Below, in pieces: positions 1 through 5,985 of a stretch of DNA of 7,156 nt; position 1 is the stretch's first letter, and every line of letters begins with the position of its first letter. Made by a program: the position numbers and the translations under genes. Source of the DNA: Ferrovibrio terrae_B. Lineage in GTDB: Bacteria > Pseudomonadota > Alphaproteobacteria > Ferrovibrionales > Ferrovibrionaceae. The stretch lies in contig NZ_CALRUC010000162.1 in assembly GCF_943371255.1 (NCBI RefSeq), positions 1 through 7,156 on the forward strand. Direction: 5' to 3'. The notes beneath the pieces are model-generated. The model was not told where the DNA came from. It saw only the letters and a list, made by a program, of their open reading frames with translations, and did not search any database.

Positions 1-542
1 TGATCTCGTCCGACATGGAGGCGATCAAGGCCTTCCGCGCCGAGCACAAGGACATCATCCTCAAGCCGCTGTTCGGCAACGGCGGCGCCGGCGTGTTCCA
101 TCTCAAGCCCGATGACGAGAATCTCGGCTCGCTGCTGGAAATGTTCACCAAGCTGGCGCGCGAACCGGTGATCGTGCAGCGCTACCTGCCCGAGGTGCGC
201 GCCGGCGACAAGCGCATCATCCTGATCGACGGCCGCCCGGCCGGTGCGGTGAACCGCGTGCCGGCGGCTGGCGAGGCGCGTTCCAACATGCATGTCGGCG
301 GCCGGCCGGAAAAGATCGGGCTCACAAAACGTGAGCATGAAATCTGCGAGATCATCGGGCCGCATCTGAAGCGCGAGGGCCTGATCTTCGTCGGCATCGA
401 CGTGATCGGCGACTATCTCACCGAAATCAACGTCACCTCGCCCACCGGCATCCAGCAGATCAACCGCTTCGACGGCGTGCAGCTGGAAGCCGAGATCTGG
501 GACGCGATCGAGGACGCGCTGAGCCGCCGGGTGATGGCTTAG
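1..542 (+). CDS. gshB: Glutathione synthase, C-terminal part (5' end outside window)
   Basis: The open frame runs in from the left edge (first whole codon at 3) and ends with TAG at 540-542, giving 179 residues of a protein usually about 315 long. Glutathione synthase joins gamma-glutamylcysteine and glycine using ATP, in the cytoplasm, as the second step of glutathione synthesis. The visible part is the ATP-grasp region: the stretch DIILKPLFGNGGAGVF is the glycine-rich ATP-binding loop of GshB, followed by YLPEVRAGDKRI, the VGGRPE segment, LIFVGIDVIGD and the C-terminal signature TEINVTSPTGIQQI with metal/substrate-binding residues. These blocks occur in the same order and spacing as in E. 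coli GshB, so the assignment is secure. The ATG at 15 is internal (D-M-x-A-I-x-x-F-R-A-E-H is conserved in the family), so it should not be taken as the start. Confidence 0.96.
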   Translation, partial: ISSDMEAIKAFRAEHKDIILKPLFGNGGAGVFHLKPDDENLGSLLEMFTKLAREPVIVQRYLPEVRAGDKRIILIDGRPAGAVNRVPAAGEARSNMHVGGRPEKIGLTKREHEICEIIGPHLKREGLIFVGIDVIGDYLTEINVTSPTGIQQINRFDGVQLEAEIWDAIEDALSRRVMA

Positions 543-575
543 GCGTCATGCCGCGGCTGTCAGGATGGAACCGGC

Positions 576-603
576 TTGGCCGCCGGGCGTTACAGGCTTA
601 TCC
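576..603 (+). promoter_or_regulatory. Possible sigma70-type promoter for the small lipoprotein
   Basis: TTGGCC (576-581) and TTATCC (598-603) are separated by 16 nt and lie 40 nt before the lipoprotein start. The match is modest, and alphaproteobacterial promoters are hard to call by eye. The short gap after gshB could instead allow read-through. Confidence 0.28.
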
Positions 604-642
604 TCGTGCTGCGGTTCCACCGCACGGAAAGGGAGACATCCC

Positions 643-777
643 ATGCGCAAGATCCTGCTGATCGTCCTCGCCGCCCTGTTCGCCGCTCCCCTGCTGTCTG
701 CTTGTGGTGCCCCGATCGACCCCGCCGACCGCCCGTTCCAGGATCGCGTCTGCGCGCCGGGCTATCCCAGCTGCTGA
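643..777 (+). CDS. Small lipoprotein (44 aa)
   Basis: A 44-codon gene with ATG at 643, preceded by a good ribosome site (AAGGGAGA, 629-636, six nt before the ATG), and ending in TGA at 775-777. The protein starts with MRKIL, then a hydrophobic stretch (residues 4-18), then the lipobox L-S-A-C with the lipidated Cys at 21. The mature part is only about 24 residues and contains two more cysteines (residues 38 and 44, the latter C-terminal) that could form a disulfide. The signal is of the lipoprotein signal peptidase (Lsp) type, so the product should sit in the inner or outer membrane facing the periplasm. Small lipoproteins of this build are common in alphaproteobacteria and mostly of unknown function. 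A longer in-frame reading from 565 exists but lacks a ribosome site and would bury the signal peptide. Confidence 0.8.
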   Translation: MRKILLIVLAALFAAPLLSACGAPIDPADRPFQDRVCAPGYPSC

Positions 778-881
778 GCACGCCCGATCGCCGAGTGCTG
801 TCGAATCGGTGCGGCATTTCGCAAGCCTGTGATCGTCCGGCAGCCGGATAACGCATCCGTCGGTCCCGATGTCGTCCAGCG

Positions 882-914
882 GCCTGCATACAGATTAATG
901 CACAGGCTTTTTTT
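882..914 (+). terminator. Rho-independent terminator after the lipoprotein gene
   Basis: GCCTGCAT (882-889) pairs with ATGC...AGGC (898-907, with a two-nt AC bulge) across an 8-nt loop, directly followed by seven T (908-914). It lies 105 nt after the lipoprotein stop and before the likely promoter of the next gene, as expected for a transcript end. The stem is short and bulged. Confidence 0.5.
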
Positions 915-999
915 GCGCCGTTTTGCCGCTGAAACAGGCGCCGCTATCGGGCCTGCATGCACGCTGTCGCCGCGTCAGGATTGGTCAGGATGTTTCACC

Positions 1000-1027
1000 G
1001 TGACATTTGGTCCTTGCCTGCTATTGT
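1000..1027 (+). promoter_or_regulatory. Possible promoter of the DUF2336 gene
   Basis: GTGACA (1000-1005) and TATTGT (1022-1027) are spaced by 16 nt. Transcription would begin near 1034, downstream of the ATG at 1007 and upstream of the GTG at 1085, which favours the GTG as start. The rest of the 307-nt gap (778-1084) holds the terminator at 882-914 and nothing else that I recognise. Confidence 0.35.
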
Positions 1028-1084
1028 CCGCCGCCAACAATCGGCACCAACGAACGATGTTATGGGCGGGGGCTGCGGCGTTTA

Positions 1085-2230
1085 GTGGTTCAGGGGGCAT
1101 TTCTCGGTATTCAGGATGTGCAGCGACTGCTGGCGGACCCTTCGCCGGCGGCGCGCGCCGACACGGCCGCGAAAGTCGCCCGCGCCTATGCCAATGAAAA
1201 CGAGGGCGGCCCGGCCCTAACCGCCGTCGAGAAAGAGCTGGCGCAGGCGATCATCGCCGCCCTGGCCCGCGATGCCGAGCTGCTGGTGCGCCAGACGCTG
1301 GCCGAGCAGCTGAAAGATTCCCCGCAACTGCCGCGCGGTGTGGCGCTCAAGCTGGCCCGCGATGCCGCCGCCGTCGCCACCCCGCTGCTGCAATTCTCTC
1401 CGGTGTTCAGCGAGGTCGACCTGATCGAGCTGGTGCAGGCGGTGTCGCCGCTGCACCAGAGCGCGATTGCCGGCCGGGCGCGTGTCTCGGCCGCGCTGTC
1501 CGATGCGCTTGTCACCCATGGCGCCGAGCCGGCGGTGGCCGTGCTGATGACCAATCGCGGCGCCGCCGTCAGCGGCTCGATGATGGAACGCGCGCTGGAC
1601 CGTTTCCCCGACAGCCGTGCCCTGGGTGAGGCGCTGGCACGCCATCCCGACATGCCGCCGAAATTCGCCGCCCGGCTGATCGCCCAGGTTTCGGATGCCA
1701 TGCGCGATGCGATGATCGCGCGCTACCAGATTCCGCCGGCCATGGCCGCCGATACCATGCTGCAGTTGCGCGAGCGCAGCCTGCTGGGCCTGCTCGGCGA
1801 TGGCGCCGAACCGCCGGCACTGGCCGATCTGGTCACCGATCTGCAAAAGCGCGGCCAGCTGTCCGATACGCTGCTGCTGCGCGCGCTGGCCGGCGGCGAT
1901 CTCGCCTTCTTCGAACAGGGCGTCAGCCTGCTGGCCGGCGTGCCGCTCAACAACACGCGGCTGCTGATGCACGACCCGGGCAAGCGCGGTTTGGCCGCGA
2001 TCTACCAGCGCAGCCGCCTGCCGCAGGATCACTTCAAGATGGTCGAGGCGGTGATCGATCTGGCGCGCGGCTTCGATTTCGTGCGCGGCGCCGTCGAGCG
2101 CGCCGAATTCGTCGAGGTGGTCACCGCGATGATGCTGGCCGATTTCGCCATGCTGTGGGACCCCCAGGAACAGCGCTGGCTGACCCGCCGGCGTAGCCGC
2201 GCCCAGGCGGCGCAGAGAATGGCGGCCTAG
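1085..2230 (+). CDS. DUF2336 family protein
   Basis: A 381-residue soluble, almost wholly alpha-helical, Ala/Leu-rich protein with no signal peptide or membrane segment. The start QDVQRLLADPSPAARADTAAKVA, the later segments LARDAELLVRQTLAEQLKD and LLQFSPVFSEVDLIELV, and VAVLMTNRGAAVSGSMMERALDRF match what I know of the DUF2336 family, which is found in alphaproteobacteria and whose helical pairs resemble HEAT-type repeats. No enzymatic motif is visible, and the molecular role of the family is not established. The GTG at 1085 was chosen because the sequence coded from the ATG at 1007 (VLACYCPPPTIG...) looks non-coding and overlaps the likely promoter. No strong ribosome site is seen for either start. 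The 3' end faces the histidine kinase gene convergently, with 21 nt between the stops and no obvious terminator. The start is uncertain; the family call is fairly firm. Confidence 0.82.
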   Translation: MVQGAFLGIQDVQRLLADPSPAARADTAAKVARAYANENEGGPALTAVEKELAQAIIAALARDAELLVRQTLAEQLKDSPQLPRGVALKLARDAAAVATPLLQFSPVFSEVDLIELVQAVSPLHQSAIAGRARVSAALSDALVTHGAEPAVAVLMTNRGAAVSGSMMERALDRFPDSRALGEALARHPDMPPKFAARLIAQVSDAMRDAMIARYQIPPAMAADTMLQLRERSLLGLLGDGAEPPALADLVTDLQKRGQLSDTLLLRALAGGDLAFFEQGVSLLAGVPLNNTRLLMHDPGKRGLAAIYQRSRLPQDHFKMVEAVIDLARGFDFVRGAVERAEFVEVVTAMMLADFAMLWDPQEQRWLTRRRSRAQAAQRMAA

Positions 2231-2251
2231 CGCAGCGTTGCCCGATGCCGT

Positions 2252-4003
2252 TCAGTCCGTGCGGATGGTCCGCGCGGCCGGGAAGGTGATGGTGATGGTG
2301 GTGCCCTGGCCCGGTGCGCTGTCGATACCGATGCGGCCCTGATGGGCCATCACGAAGGCCCGCACCAGCGCCAGCCCGAGGCCGACGCCGCCGTAATTGC
2401 GGCTGAGCAGGGAATTCGCCTGCTCGAAGGGATCGAAGATGCGCGCCTGGTCCTGCGGCGCCACGCCGATGCCGCGATCACTCACCCAGACTGAGATCTC
2501 GCCGCTGGCCGCATCCAGCCGCGCACCGATGCCGACCGGCAGATCGGCCGGCGAGAATTTCAGCGCGTTGCCGATCAGGTTGATCAGGATCTGGCGCAGC
2601 AGCCGCGCATCGGCATGCAGCATCGGCAGGTCGTCGGGGATATTCGAAACCAGGCTGTCGGCCGGGCGGCCGAACTGCTGCGCGGCCAGCCGGATGCAGG
2701 TGGCGGCCTGTTCGCCGATATCGACGACGTCTTCCTGCAGCATGATCTGGTTGGCTTCGATGCGGGCCAGGTCGAGGATGTCGTTGATGATGCCGAGCAG
2801 ATGGGTGCCGCTGCTGTTGATGTCGATGACATAGTCGTCGTAGCGCGCCCAGTCGGGCCCGAACATCTTGCGCTTGATGATGTCGGAAAAGCCGATGATG
2901 GCATTCAGCGGCGTGCGCAGTTCGTGGCTCATATGCGCGAGGAAGCTGGATTTCGCCTGGCTGGCGCGCAGCGCCGCGTCGCGCGCCAGGCTCACCTCGC
3001 GGAACAGCTCTTCCAGCCGGGCATTCTGCTGCTGCTGTTCGGTGATATCGATCAGGATCAGGGCGCGGTCGCCGTCGGGCAGGCGACGCAGGCTGGCGCG
3101 GACCCAGTGGCCGTTGGGCAGTTCCAGCACCGGGCGGCTGTGTCCGACCGGCGCCGCGGCCAGGCGGTCCGGCAGATCGGCGGGCAGGCCGGCGCGGCCG
3201 AGCAGCGGCACCAGCGGCGCCCCATGCTGTACCGCGTCATTGCTGAGGCCGAGCAGGACGAGGAACCGCTGGTTCCATAACTGTATGTGGCCGTCGGCAT
3301 CGCAGAAGACAAAGGCCTCGCTGCTGTCGGCGACATCCAGCAACTCGCTCTGGGCGTTGCGGATACGGTCGTAGAGGCCGCTGTTCTCGCGATTGAGCCG
3401 TAAGTTGTTCAGCAGGATGCGGTGGACCACGCGGTTGGCGCCGATCATCGCCACGACATAACCGACCAGCAGCCCCGCCAGGCCATAGCCGATGAAGCTG
3501 CCAATGGTCAGGAAATGCACGGCATAGGGCACCGCGATGGCGATGATGAAGGTGGCGCCGGCCACCGGCAGCAGCGCCAGGGCCGGCGCCGAGGCGCCAA
3601 TCACTCCGGCGATCACGGCCATCAGCAGCATCCGGCCATCGGCATCGATCATCGGCAGCGCCAGCGCGCTCAGGCCCCAGACGCTGCCGGCAAAACCGGC
3701 GACAAAGAGTTCCAGCGGCATCTGCCAGCGCGGCGTCGCCTCGTTCTGGCGATGCCGGCGCAGGAACCAGTCGGCAAGCACGATGCAGGCCGACAGCATA
3801 TGCAGCAGCCACCAGCCCAGCAGCAGGTCGCCCGGCACCTGCGCCCGCAGCAGCAGGGCGGTGACGCTGGGGAAGCAAACGGTGGCGCCGGCATTGATCA
3901 GCAGAACCTGCTGGAAGCTGCCCTGGAAGGGCGGCGCGGCGGGTTTGCTGGCGGCGCCCGGGCCGGACGGACCGGTGGCGCGGGGGGAGAGGGGCGTGGG
4001 CAT
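2252..4003 (-). CDS. Membrane-bound PAS sensor histidine kinase (HK1)
   Basis: A 583-residue kinase that should autophosphorylate on histidine and pass phosphate to a response regulator not encoded in this window. Order of parts (numbered from the ATG at 4003): a Pro/Ala-rich cytoplasmic start, about six hydrophobic helices (roughly 32-52, 60-81, 97-117, 125-146, 147-167, 169-189), a linker helix, a PAS-like domain (about 221-324, with AFVFCDADGHIQLWNQRF), then HisKA with SHELRTP and phospho-acceptor His360. The HATPase_c domain has N box LINLIGNALKFS (Asn475, Asn479), G1 DRGIG (509-513), F box FDPFEQ (523-528) and G2 GVGLGL (539-544). All catalytic boxes are intact. There is no receiver domain, so it is not a hybrid kinase. 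A TTG at 4036 would add 11 residues; neither start has a clear ribosome site. The C-terminus is closely similar to HK2 at the right edge, so the two are probably tandem paralogues. The membrane part suggests sensing at or within the membrane; the signal is unknown. Confidence 0.95.
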   Translation of the reverse strand: MPTPLSPRATGPSGPGAASKPAAPPFQGSFQQVLLINAGATVCFPSVTALLLRAQVPGDLLLGWWLLHMLSACIVLADWFLRRHRQNEATPRWQMPLELFVAGFAGSVWGLSALALPMIDADGRMLLMAVIAGVIGASAPALALLPVAGATFIIAIAVPYAVHFLTIGSFIGYGLAGLLVGYVVAMIGANRVVHRILLNNLRLNRENSGLYDRIRNAQSELLDVADSSEAFVFCDADGHIQLWNQRFLVLLGLSNDAVQHGAPLVPLLGRAGLPADLPDRLAAAPVGHSRPVLELPNGHWVRASLRRLPDGDRALILIDITEQQQQNARLEELFREVSLARDAALRASQAKSSFLAHMSHELRTPLNAIIGFSDIIKRKMFGPDWARYDDYVIDINSSGTHLLGIINDILDLARIEANQIMLQEDVVDIGEQAATCIRLAAQQFGRPADSLVSNIPDDLPMLHADARLLRQILINLIGNALKFSPADLPVGIGARLDAASGEISVWVSDRGIGVAPQDQARIFDPFEQANSLLSRNYGGVGLGLALVRAFVMAHQGRIGIDSAPGQGTTITITFPAARTIRTD

Positions 4004-4101
4004 CGGTATATCGTCGCGGGGAAGGGTGTCGCTCAACCGAAATGACAGGTCTGCCGCCAGATGCGGGGTTCGGAGGGTGACGGACGGACCCCTACAGGAT
4101 T

Positions 4102-4115
4102 GTCGGGGGCCCGAC
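4102..4115. promoter_or_regulatory. Short GC-rich inverted repeat upstream of HK1
   Basis: GTCGGG (4102-4107) and CCCGAC (4110-4115) form a perfect 6-bp-arm dyad with a 2-nt centre, 99 nt upstream of the HK1 ATG. It lies in host-type sequence between HK1 and the insertion point. It could be an operator or a hairpin in the HK1 leader; I could not find a convincing -35/-10 pair for HK1 here. Confidence 0.25.
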
Positions 4116-4146
4116 CAGTCCTAGAATTGCCCCTGCGGCAATATGG

Positions 4147-4182
4147 CCCTGGGCACAATTTCCTTCAAAGACTTACCCGAAA
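4147..4182 (+). repeat. Left-end repeat, copy 1 (attL-like)
   Basis: These 36 nt match 5799-5834 at 35 positions. The copy begins with CCCTGGGCAC, the acceptor-stem end of tRNA-Phe, but has CAA where the other copy has the tRNA CCA (mismatch at 4157). It continues with TTTCCTTCAAAGACTTACC and CGAAA. Upstream of 4147 the sequence is host DNA of the HK1 leader and shows no tRNA. This marks the left boundary of the insertion. Confidence 0.85.
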
Positions 4183-4285
4183 CCCTTGTCGTGTTTTTCG
4201 ACCAGCCGCCACTTGATATTTGGCATTCGATGCCTAGTTAAATGGAGTGTTTCACGGCAATATTTTTTTTGATTTTTAATGTGAT

Positions 4286-4702
4286 TTATTCTGCCTTCGA
4301 CGCGAGAGAATCGTCGGGGTCTTTTTCATGGCTCACTAGTTGCCATGTCCCTCGTCCCGACGACTTAATAAGCCCTCGCAGTTTTAGTCTGTGAAGGTAT
4401 GAGCGGAACGTATTGCCTTTAAGGGTGTGGGTGACGGTCCTTGCTTCAAACAACAGGGCGTCGGCGTGCAATGGACGTTTTGCTTCTGTCAGTCGTTGTA
4501 TAATAACGTTCTCAATAACAATCCGATCAAAGCTATTTTTGCGGGTGACATCCCGATTCACGAGTGCTTCTTGACGGACTTTGGAGAGTAACCTCTGAAG
4601 GCTTCTCTTCTCCGCTTCAAGCTCGGCAATACGCAAATCTACCGCCGTAAGCTCTTGAATTAGCTTAATTTCTAAGGGTGTTTTGGTTGGGGTTGAAGTC
4701 AT
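4286..4702 (-). CDS. Coiled-coil plus winged-helix protein, putative regulator
   Basis: A 138-residue cytoplasmic protein, not one I recognise as a named family. Residues about 10-45 form a charged heptad-type helix (ELTAVDLRIAELEAEKRSLQ) likely to make a coiled-coil dimer. Residues about 58-122 look like a winged helix: three helices (FDRIVIENVIIQRLTEA, HADALLFEA, TFRSYLHRLKLRGLI), then a wing-like turn SSGRGTWQL. The end is acidic and charged. This build, a dimer helix plus a DNA-binding domain, suggests a transcription regulator or a recombination accessory factor. I chose the ATG at 4702; a TTG at 4738 would add 12 residues with Cys-Cys and weaker plausibility. Neither has a strong ribosome site (AAGATAAG, 4713-4720 on this strand, is the best). 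The gene diverges from the NYN nuclease and its likely promoter touches the large palindrome, so autoregulation of both genes is a reasonable inference. Confidence 0.7.
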   Translation of the reverse strand: MTSTPTKTPLEIKLIQELTAVDLRIAELEAEKRSLQRLLSKVRQEALVNRDVTRKNSFDRIVIENVIIQRLTEAKRPLHADALLFEARTVTHTLKGNTFRSYLHRLKLRGLIKSSGRGTWQLVSHEKDPDDSLASKAE

Positions 4703-4766
4703 GTTGTGAATGCTTATCTTGCAACAAGAATATTCCAATATGAATAAGTTAATTCGTTATATATCA

Positions 4767-4795
4767 ATGATAAAGCCAGCTTGACTTTCCGTCAA
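4767..4795 (-). promoter_or_regulatory. Sigma70-type promoter for the winged-helix gene
   Basis: On the minus strand TTGACG (4795-4790) and TATCAT (4772-4767) are separated by exactly 17 nt, a near-consensus pair. Transcription would start near 4760, giving a leader of about 58 nt. The -35 box overlaps the outer end of the 23-bp palindrome arm by three bases, so a protein bound to the palindrome would block or touch the polymerase. Confidence 0.6.
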
Positions 4796-4843
4796 CGTTA
4801 TGCTAGCAACAACAAGTTCTTTGTTGTTGCTAGCATAACGTTG
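4793..4843. repeat. Perfect palindrome with 23-bp arms and 5-nt centre
   Basis: The arm at 4793-4815 (CAACGTTATGC...) and its exact reverse complement at 4821-4843 (...GCATAACGTTG) are separated by GTTCT. There is no mismatch. It sits in the 303-nt space between the divergent winged-helix and NYN genes. Possible roles are an extended operator for the neighbouring DNA-binding protein, a transcription-blocking hairpin between the two promoters, or a recombination/replication structure. It is not followed by a clear T-tract on either strand, so a simple terminator is less likely. Confidence 0.9.
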
Positions 4844-4863
4844 CACTTCAGAAAATCTAAATG

Positions 4864-4893
4864 TTGCGATCCTGTAGGGTGGGCCTCTATAGG
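4864..4893 (+). promoter_or_regulatory. Possible promoter for the NYN nuclease gene
   Basis: TTGCGA (4864-4869) and TATAGG (4888-4893) are spaced by 18 nt. Transcription would start near 4900 and include the foldable leader at 4908-4969. The match is moderate; a separate TATACA at 4897-4902 could be an alternative -10. Confidence 0.35.
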
Positions 4894-4907
4894 ATTTATA
4901 CAAGTTA

Positions 4908-4969
4908 CCACCCAGTCCTCCTCGGAGGCTGGCGCGAAGCCGCCGCAAGGCGGCTTCTGCATGTCTGGG
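4908..4969 (+). ncRNA. Foldable leader or small RNA before the NYN nuclease
   Basis: An outer helix CCCAG (4911-4915) with CTGGG (4965-4969) can enclose two hairpins: CCTCC-TC-GGAGG (4917-4928) and a 9-bp stem GAAGCCGCC/GGCGGCTTC (4936-4944 with 4949-4957) closed by a GCAA (GNRA) tetraloop. GGGTGG (4877-4882) could compete by pairing with CCACCC (4908-4913), which would be a switch-like alternative if transcription starts upstream of 4877. It ends 36 nt before the nuclease start. It may be a cis-regulatory leader, an RNA target of the nuclease or simply a repeat hairpin. I do not recognise it as a known RNA family. Confidence 0.4.
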
Positions 4970-5005
4970 GGATGAGTACGGGATGCGGCAGGCGGGGGGC
5001 CTGTA

Positions 5006-5653
5006 TTGGACACGATCGTCTATATCGACGGTTTTAATCTCTATTATGGCTGCCTACGCGGAACGGCGTACCGGTGGCTGAATCTTTTGGAATTTGCCCA
5101 GAGGCATCTACCGAAGAATAACATTATCAAAGTGAAGTACTTCACTGCGAATGTGACGCCACGTCCTGGAAATCCATCGCAAGCTACTGATCAGCAAATT
5201 TACCACCGAGCGCTCGGCACGGTCCCAGAAATTGAAATCATCCGAGGGCATTTCCTTTCTCATGCAGTGAGGATGCCCTTAGCCAGCCCACCGCTCATTG
5301 GTAGTAAAACAGCTGAGGTGATCAAAACCGAAGAGAAGGGCAGTGACGTCAATCTCGCCGCCCATATGCTGATTGATGGCGTTAAGGGGCGCTACAAAGT
5401 AGCAGTTGTGGTTAGCAATGATTCTGATCTGGCTACGCCAATTCGTATGGTCAAAGATGAACTCAATCTCACCGTCGGCGTTCTATTGCCCATTCGCAGA
5501 AACGATCCAAAGCGCCACCCAAGTCGAGAGCTGACAAAGAAGGGCTGCTCCACTTTTACATTAAGGCTTAGTGAGCAGGCGCTTCAGAACAGCCAGTTCG
5601 ATCAGGTAATCCAAAATTCCATCGGCCCGATTACGAAGCCGGCTAACTGGTAG
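5006..5653 (+). CDS. NYN domain (PIN-like) ribonuclease-type protein
   Basis: A 215-residue protein with the NYN/LabA-like (PIN-fold) nuclease layout. The first strand VYIDGFNLYYG gives Asp8 and Asn11, the mid segment EKGSDVNLAAHML gives Asp114, and VAVVVSNDSDLATPIR gives Asp139 and Asp141. These acidic residues are the usual metal-binding set of the family, so it is probably an active metal-dependent RNase; the substrate is unknown. NYN proteins are often found in toxin or defence settings and in RNA processing. The start is TTG at 5006, after AGGCGGGGGG (4990-4999); the next possible start (GTG, codon 43) would remove the catalytic Asp8, so TTG is preferred. The C-terminal 35 residues are outside the core fold. 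It is divergent from the winged-helix gene and is the last gene of unit 1, followed by 107 nt to the 43-nt right-end repeat. The family is firm; the biological role is inferred. Confidence 0.88.
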   Translation: MDTIVYIDGFNLYYGCLRGTAYRWLNLLEFAQRHLPKNNIIKVKYFTANVTPRPGNPSQATDQQIYHRALGTVPEIEIIRGHFLSHAVRMPLASPPLIGSKTAEVIKTEEKGSDVNLAAHMLIDGVKGRYKVAVVVSNDSDLATPIRMVKDELNLTVGVLLPIRRNDPKRHPSRELTKKGCSTFTLRLSEQALQNSQFDQVIQNSIGPITKPANW

Positions 5654-5665
5654 ACAAAACGCTGC

Positions 5666-5760
5666 AAATAGTTTTGCAAAAGGCGACTAACTCATTGACG
5701 CCGTATAGCCCATTGATCAGACAGTTTTGCACACAATTCTTTGAATTCGTAGTAGACACC
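5666..5760 (+). repeat. Right-end arm region of unit 1 (diverged copy of 6823-6916)
   Basis: It begins with AAATAGTTTTGCAAAA (5666-5681) and has a second motif GTTTTGC at 5724-5730, 36 nt before the 43-nt core. It aligns with 6823-6916 through conserved blocks (TTTTGnAAAA, TAA, ATTGA, CCCAT, GTTTTGC, CAA, TTGAA) at almost the same spacing, although most bases between have changed. TTTTGCAAAA is itself a palindrome. The layout is like integrase arm sites or excisionase sites. Part of a 332-nt stretch without genes (5654-5985). Confidence 0.65.
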
Positions 5761-5810
5761 CCGGTCTGAAAATCCTCGTGTCGGCGGTTCAACTCCGTCC
5801 CTGGGCACCA
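5761..5810 (+). repeat. tRNA-Phe 3' half at the unit 1/unit 2 junction (att core)
   Basis: Reads as the 3' half of tRNA-Phe(GAA): anticodon loop CTGAAAA (5766-5772), 3' anticodon strand TCCTC (5773-5777), variable GTGTC, T stem GGCGG/CCGTC with loop TTCAACT (5783-5799), acceptor CCTGGGC (5800-5806), discriminator A and CCA (5807-5810). The 5' half is missing: the bases before the loop are CCGGT, which cannot pair with TCCTC, and no D arm is found. It is therefore not a functional tRNA gene but the kind of fragment left by site-specific integration into one. The first 43 nt (5761-5803) are identical to 6917-6959. Confidence 0.85.
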
Positions 5811-5834
5811 TTTCCTTCAAAGACTTACCCGAAA
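5799..5834 (+). repeat. Left-end repeat, copy 2 (start of unit 2)
   Basis: 36 nt, 35 identical to 4147-4182, from CCCTG through CGAAA. It overlaps the tRNA-Phe fragment and keeps the intact CCA end. Sequence after 5834 is unrelated to that after 4182 apart from T-rich composition, so conservation stops sharply. Confidence 0.85.
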
Positions 5835-5840
5835 TCCCGA

Positions 5841-5875
5841 AAATAGTTTTGCAAAACGAATCCTCTGTTTTGCAG
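5841..5875 (+). repeat. Left-side arm motifs of unit 2
   Basis: AAATAGTTTTGCAAAA (5841-5856) is an exact 16-nt direct repeat of 5666-5681 on the other side of the tRNA-Phe core, and GTTTTGCAG follows at 5867-5875. With the motifs on the left this gives a core flanked by two motifs on each side, like a complete phage-type attP. The corresponding place in unit 1 (4193-4200) has only a run of T and no clear copy. Confidence 0.6.
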
Positions 5876-5913
5876 TGCCGCTTTGCGTTCGTATGAGGCC
5901 AATCCTGCATTTC

Positions 5914-5935
5914 ATTTTGCGTCAGGTCGCAAAAT
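5914..5935. promoter_or_regulatory. Inverted repeat before the unit 2 membrane protein gene
   Basis: ATTTTGCG (5914-5921) and CGCAAAAT (5928-5935) are exact inverted arms with 6 nt between. The arms contain the same TTTTGC core as the arm motifs. A weak promoter (TTGCGT 5917-5922, TGTAAG 5941-5946, 18 nt apart) overlaps it, so it may act as an operator for the genes of unit 2. Confidence 0.45.
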
Positions 5936-5985
5936 TGAGGTGTAAGGTTGGCGCTGCAATGCAGTCAGTTTTTGAGGAGGCCCAT

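Larger units (their letters stand above)
4147..5803. mobile_element. Cassette-like inserted unit 1 (winged-helix gene + NYN nuclease)
   Basis: This unit is bounded on the left by the 36-nt repeat at 4147-4182 and on the right by the 43-nt tRNA-Phe-derived repeat ending at 5803. Its base composition is more AT-rich than the flanking kinase genes, and its codon use differs (many A/T third positions). It carries two divergent genes and no recombinase. The precise ends could be anywhere in the shared CCCTG (4147-4151 on the left, 5799-5803 on the right). The stretch 4183-4285 between its left end and the first stop codon holds a small hairpin (GGCAT-TCG-ATGCC, 4222-4234) and a run of eight T (4263-4270), with no gene. 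That this is one mobile unit is inferred from the repeats repeating around the neighbouring unit. Confidence 0.6.

Noticed and set aside
1217..2032. 271-codon minus-strand reading frame opposite the DUF2336 gene
   Set aside because: It is Gln/Arg/His-rich low-complexity antisense of a GC-rich gene; the plus-strand protein has coherent family features.
3422..4124. Long plus-strand frames opposite HK1
   Set aside because: Gln/Gly/Arg/Ala-rich antisense translations of the kinase membrane region, with no ribosome site and no family motifs.
4793..4843. Palindrome as terminal inverted repeats of a tiny insertion sequence, or as a Rho-independent terminator
   Set aside because: The arms are only five nt apart, so nothing lies between them, and no T-tract follows on either strand. 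No target duplication was seen around it.
4757..5013. Short frames over the palindrome and leader (both strands)
   Set aside because: They owe their length to the palindrome and GC-rich hairpins; no ribosome site, no recognisable protein features, and they overlap the likely promoters.
5761..5810. Complete tRNA-Phe gene
   Set aside because: Only the part from the anticodon loop onward is present; CCGGT cannot form the anticodon stem with TCCTC and no D arm or 5' acceptor strand is found upstream, nor at the copy near 6917.
5692..5910. 72-codon minus-strand reading frame across the unit junction
   Set aside because: Its middle (DGVEPPTRGFS) is simply the antisense translation of the tRNA-Phe 3' half, and it runs over the arm motifs; there is no ribosome site. 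It is a by-product of the att core.
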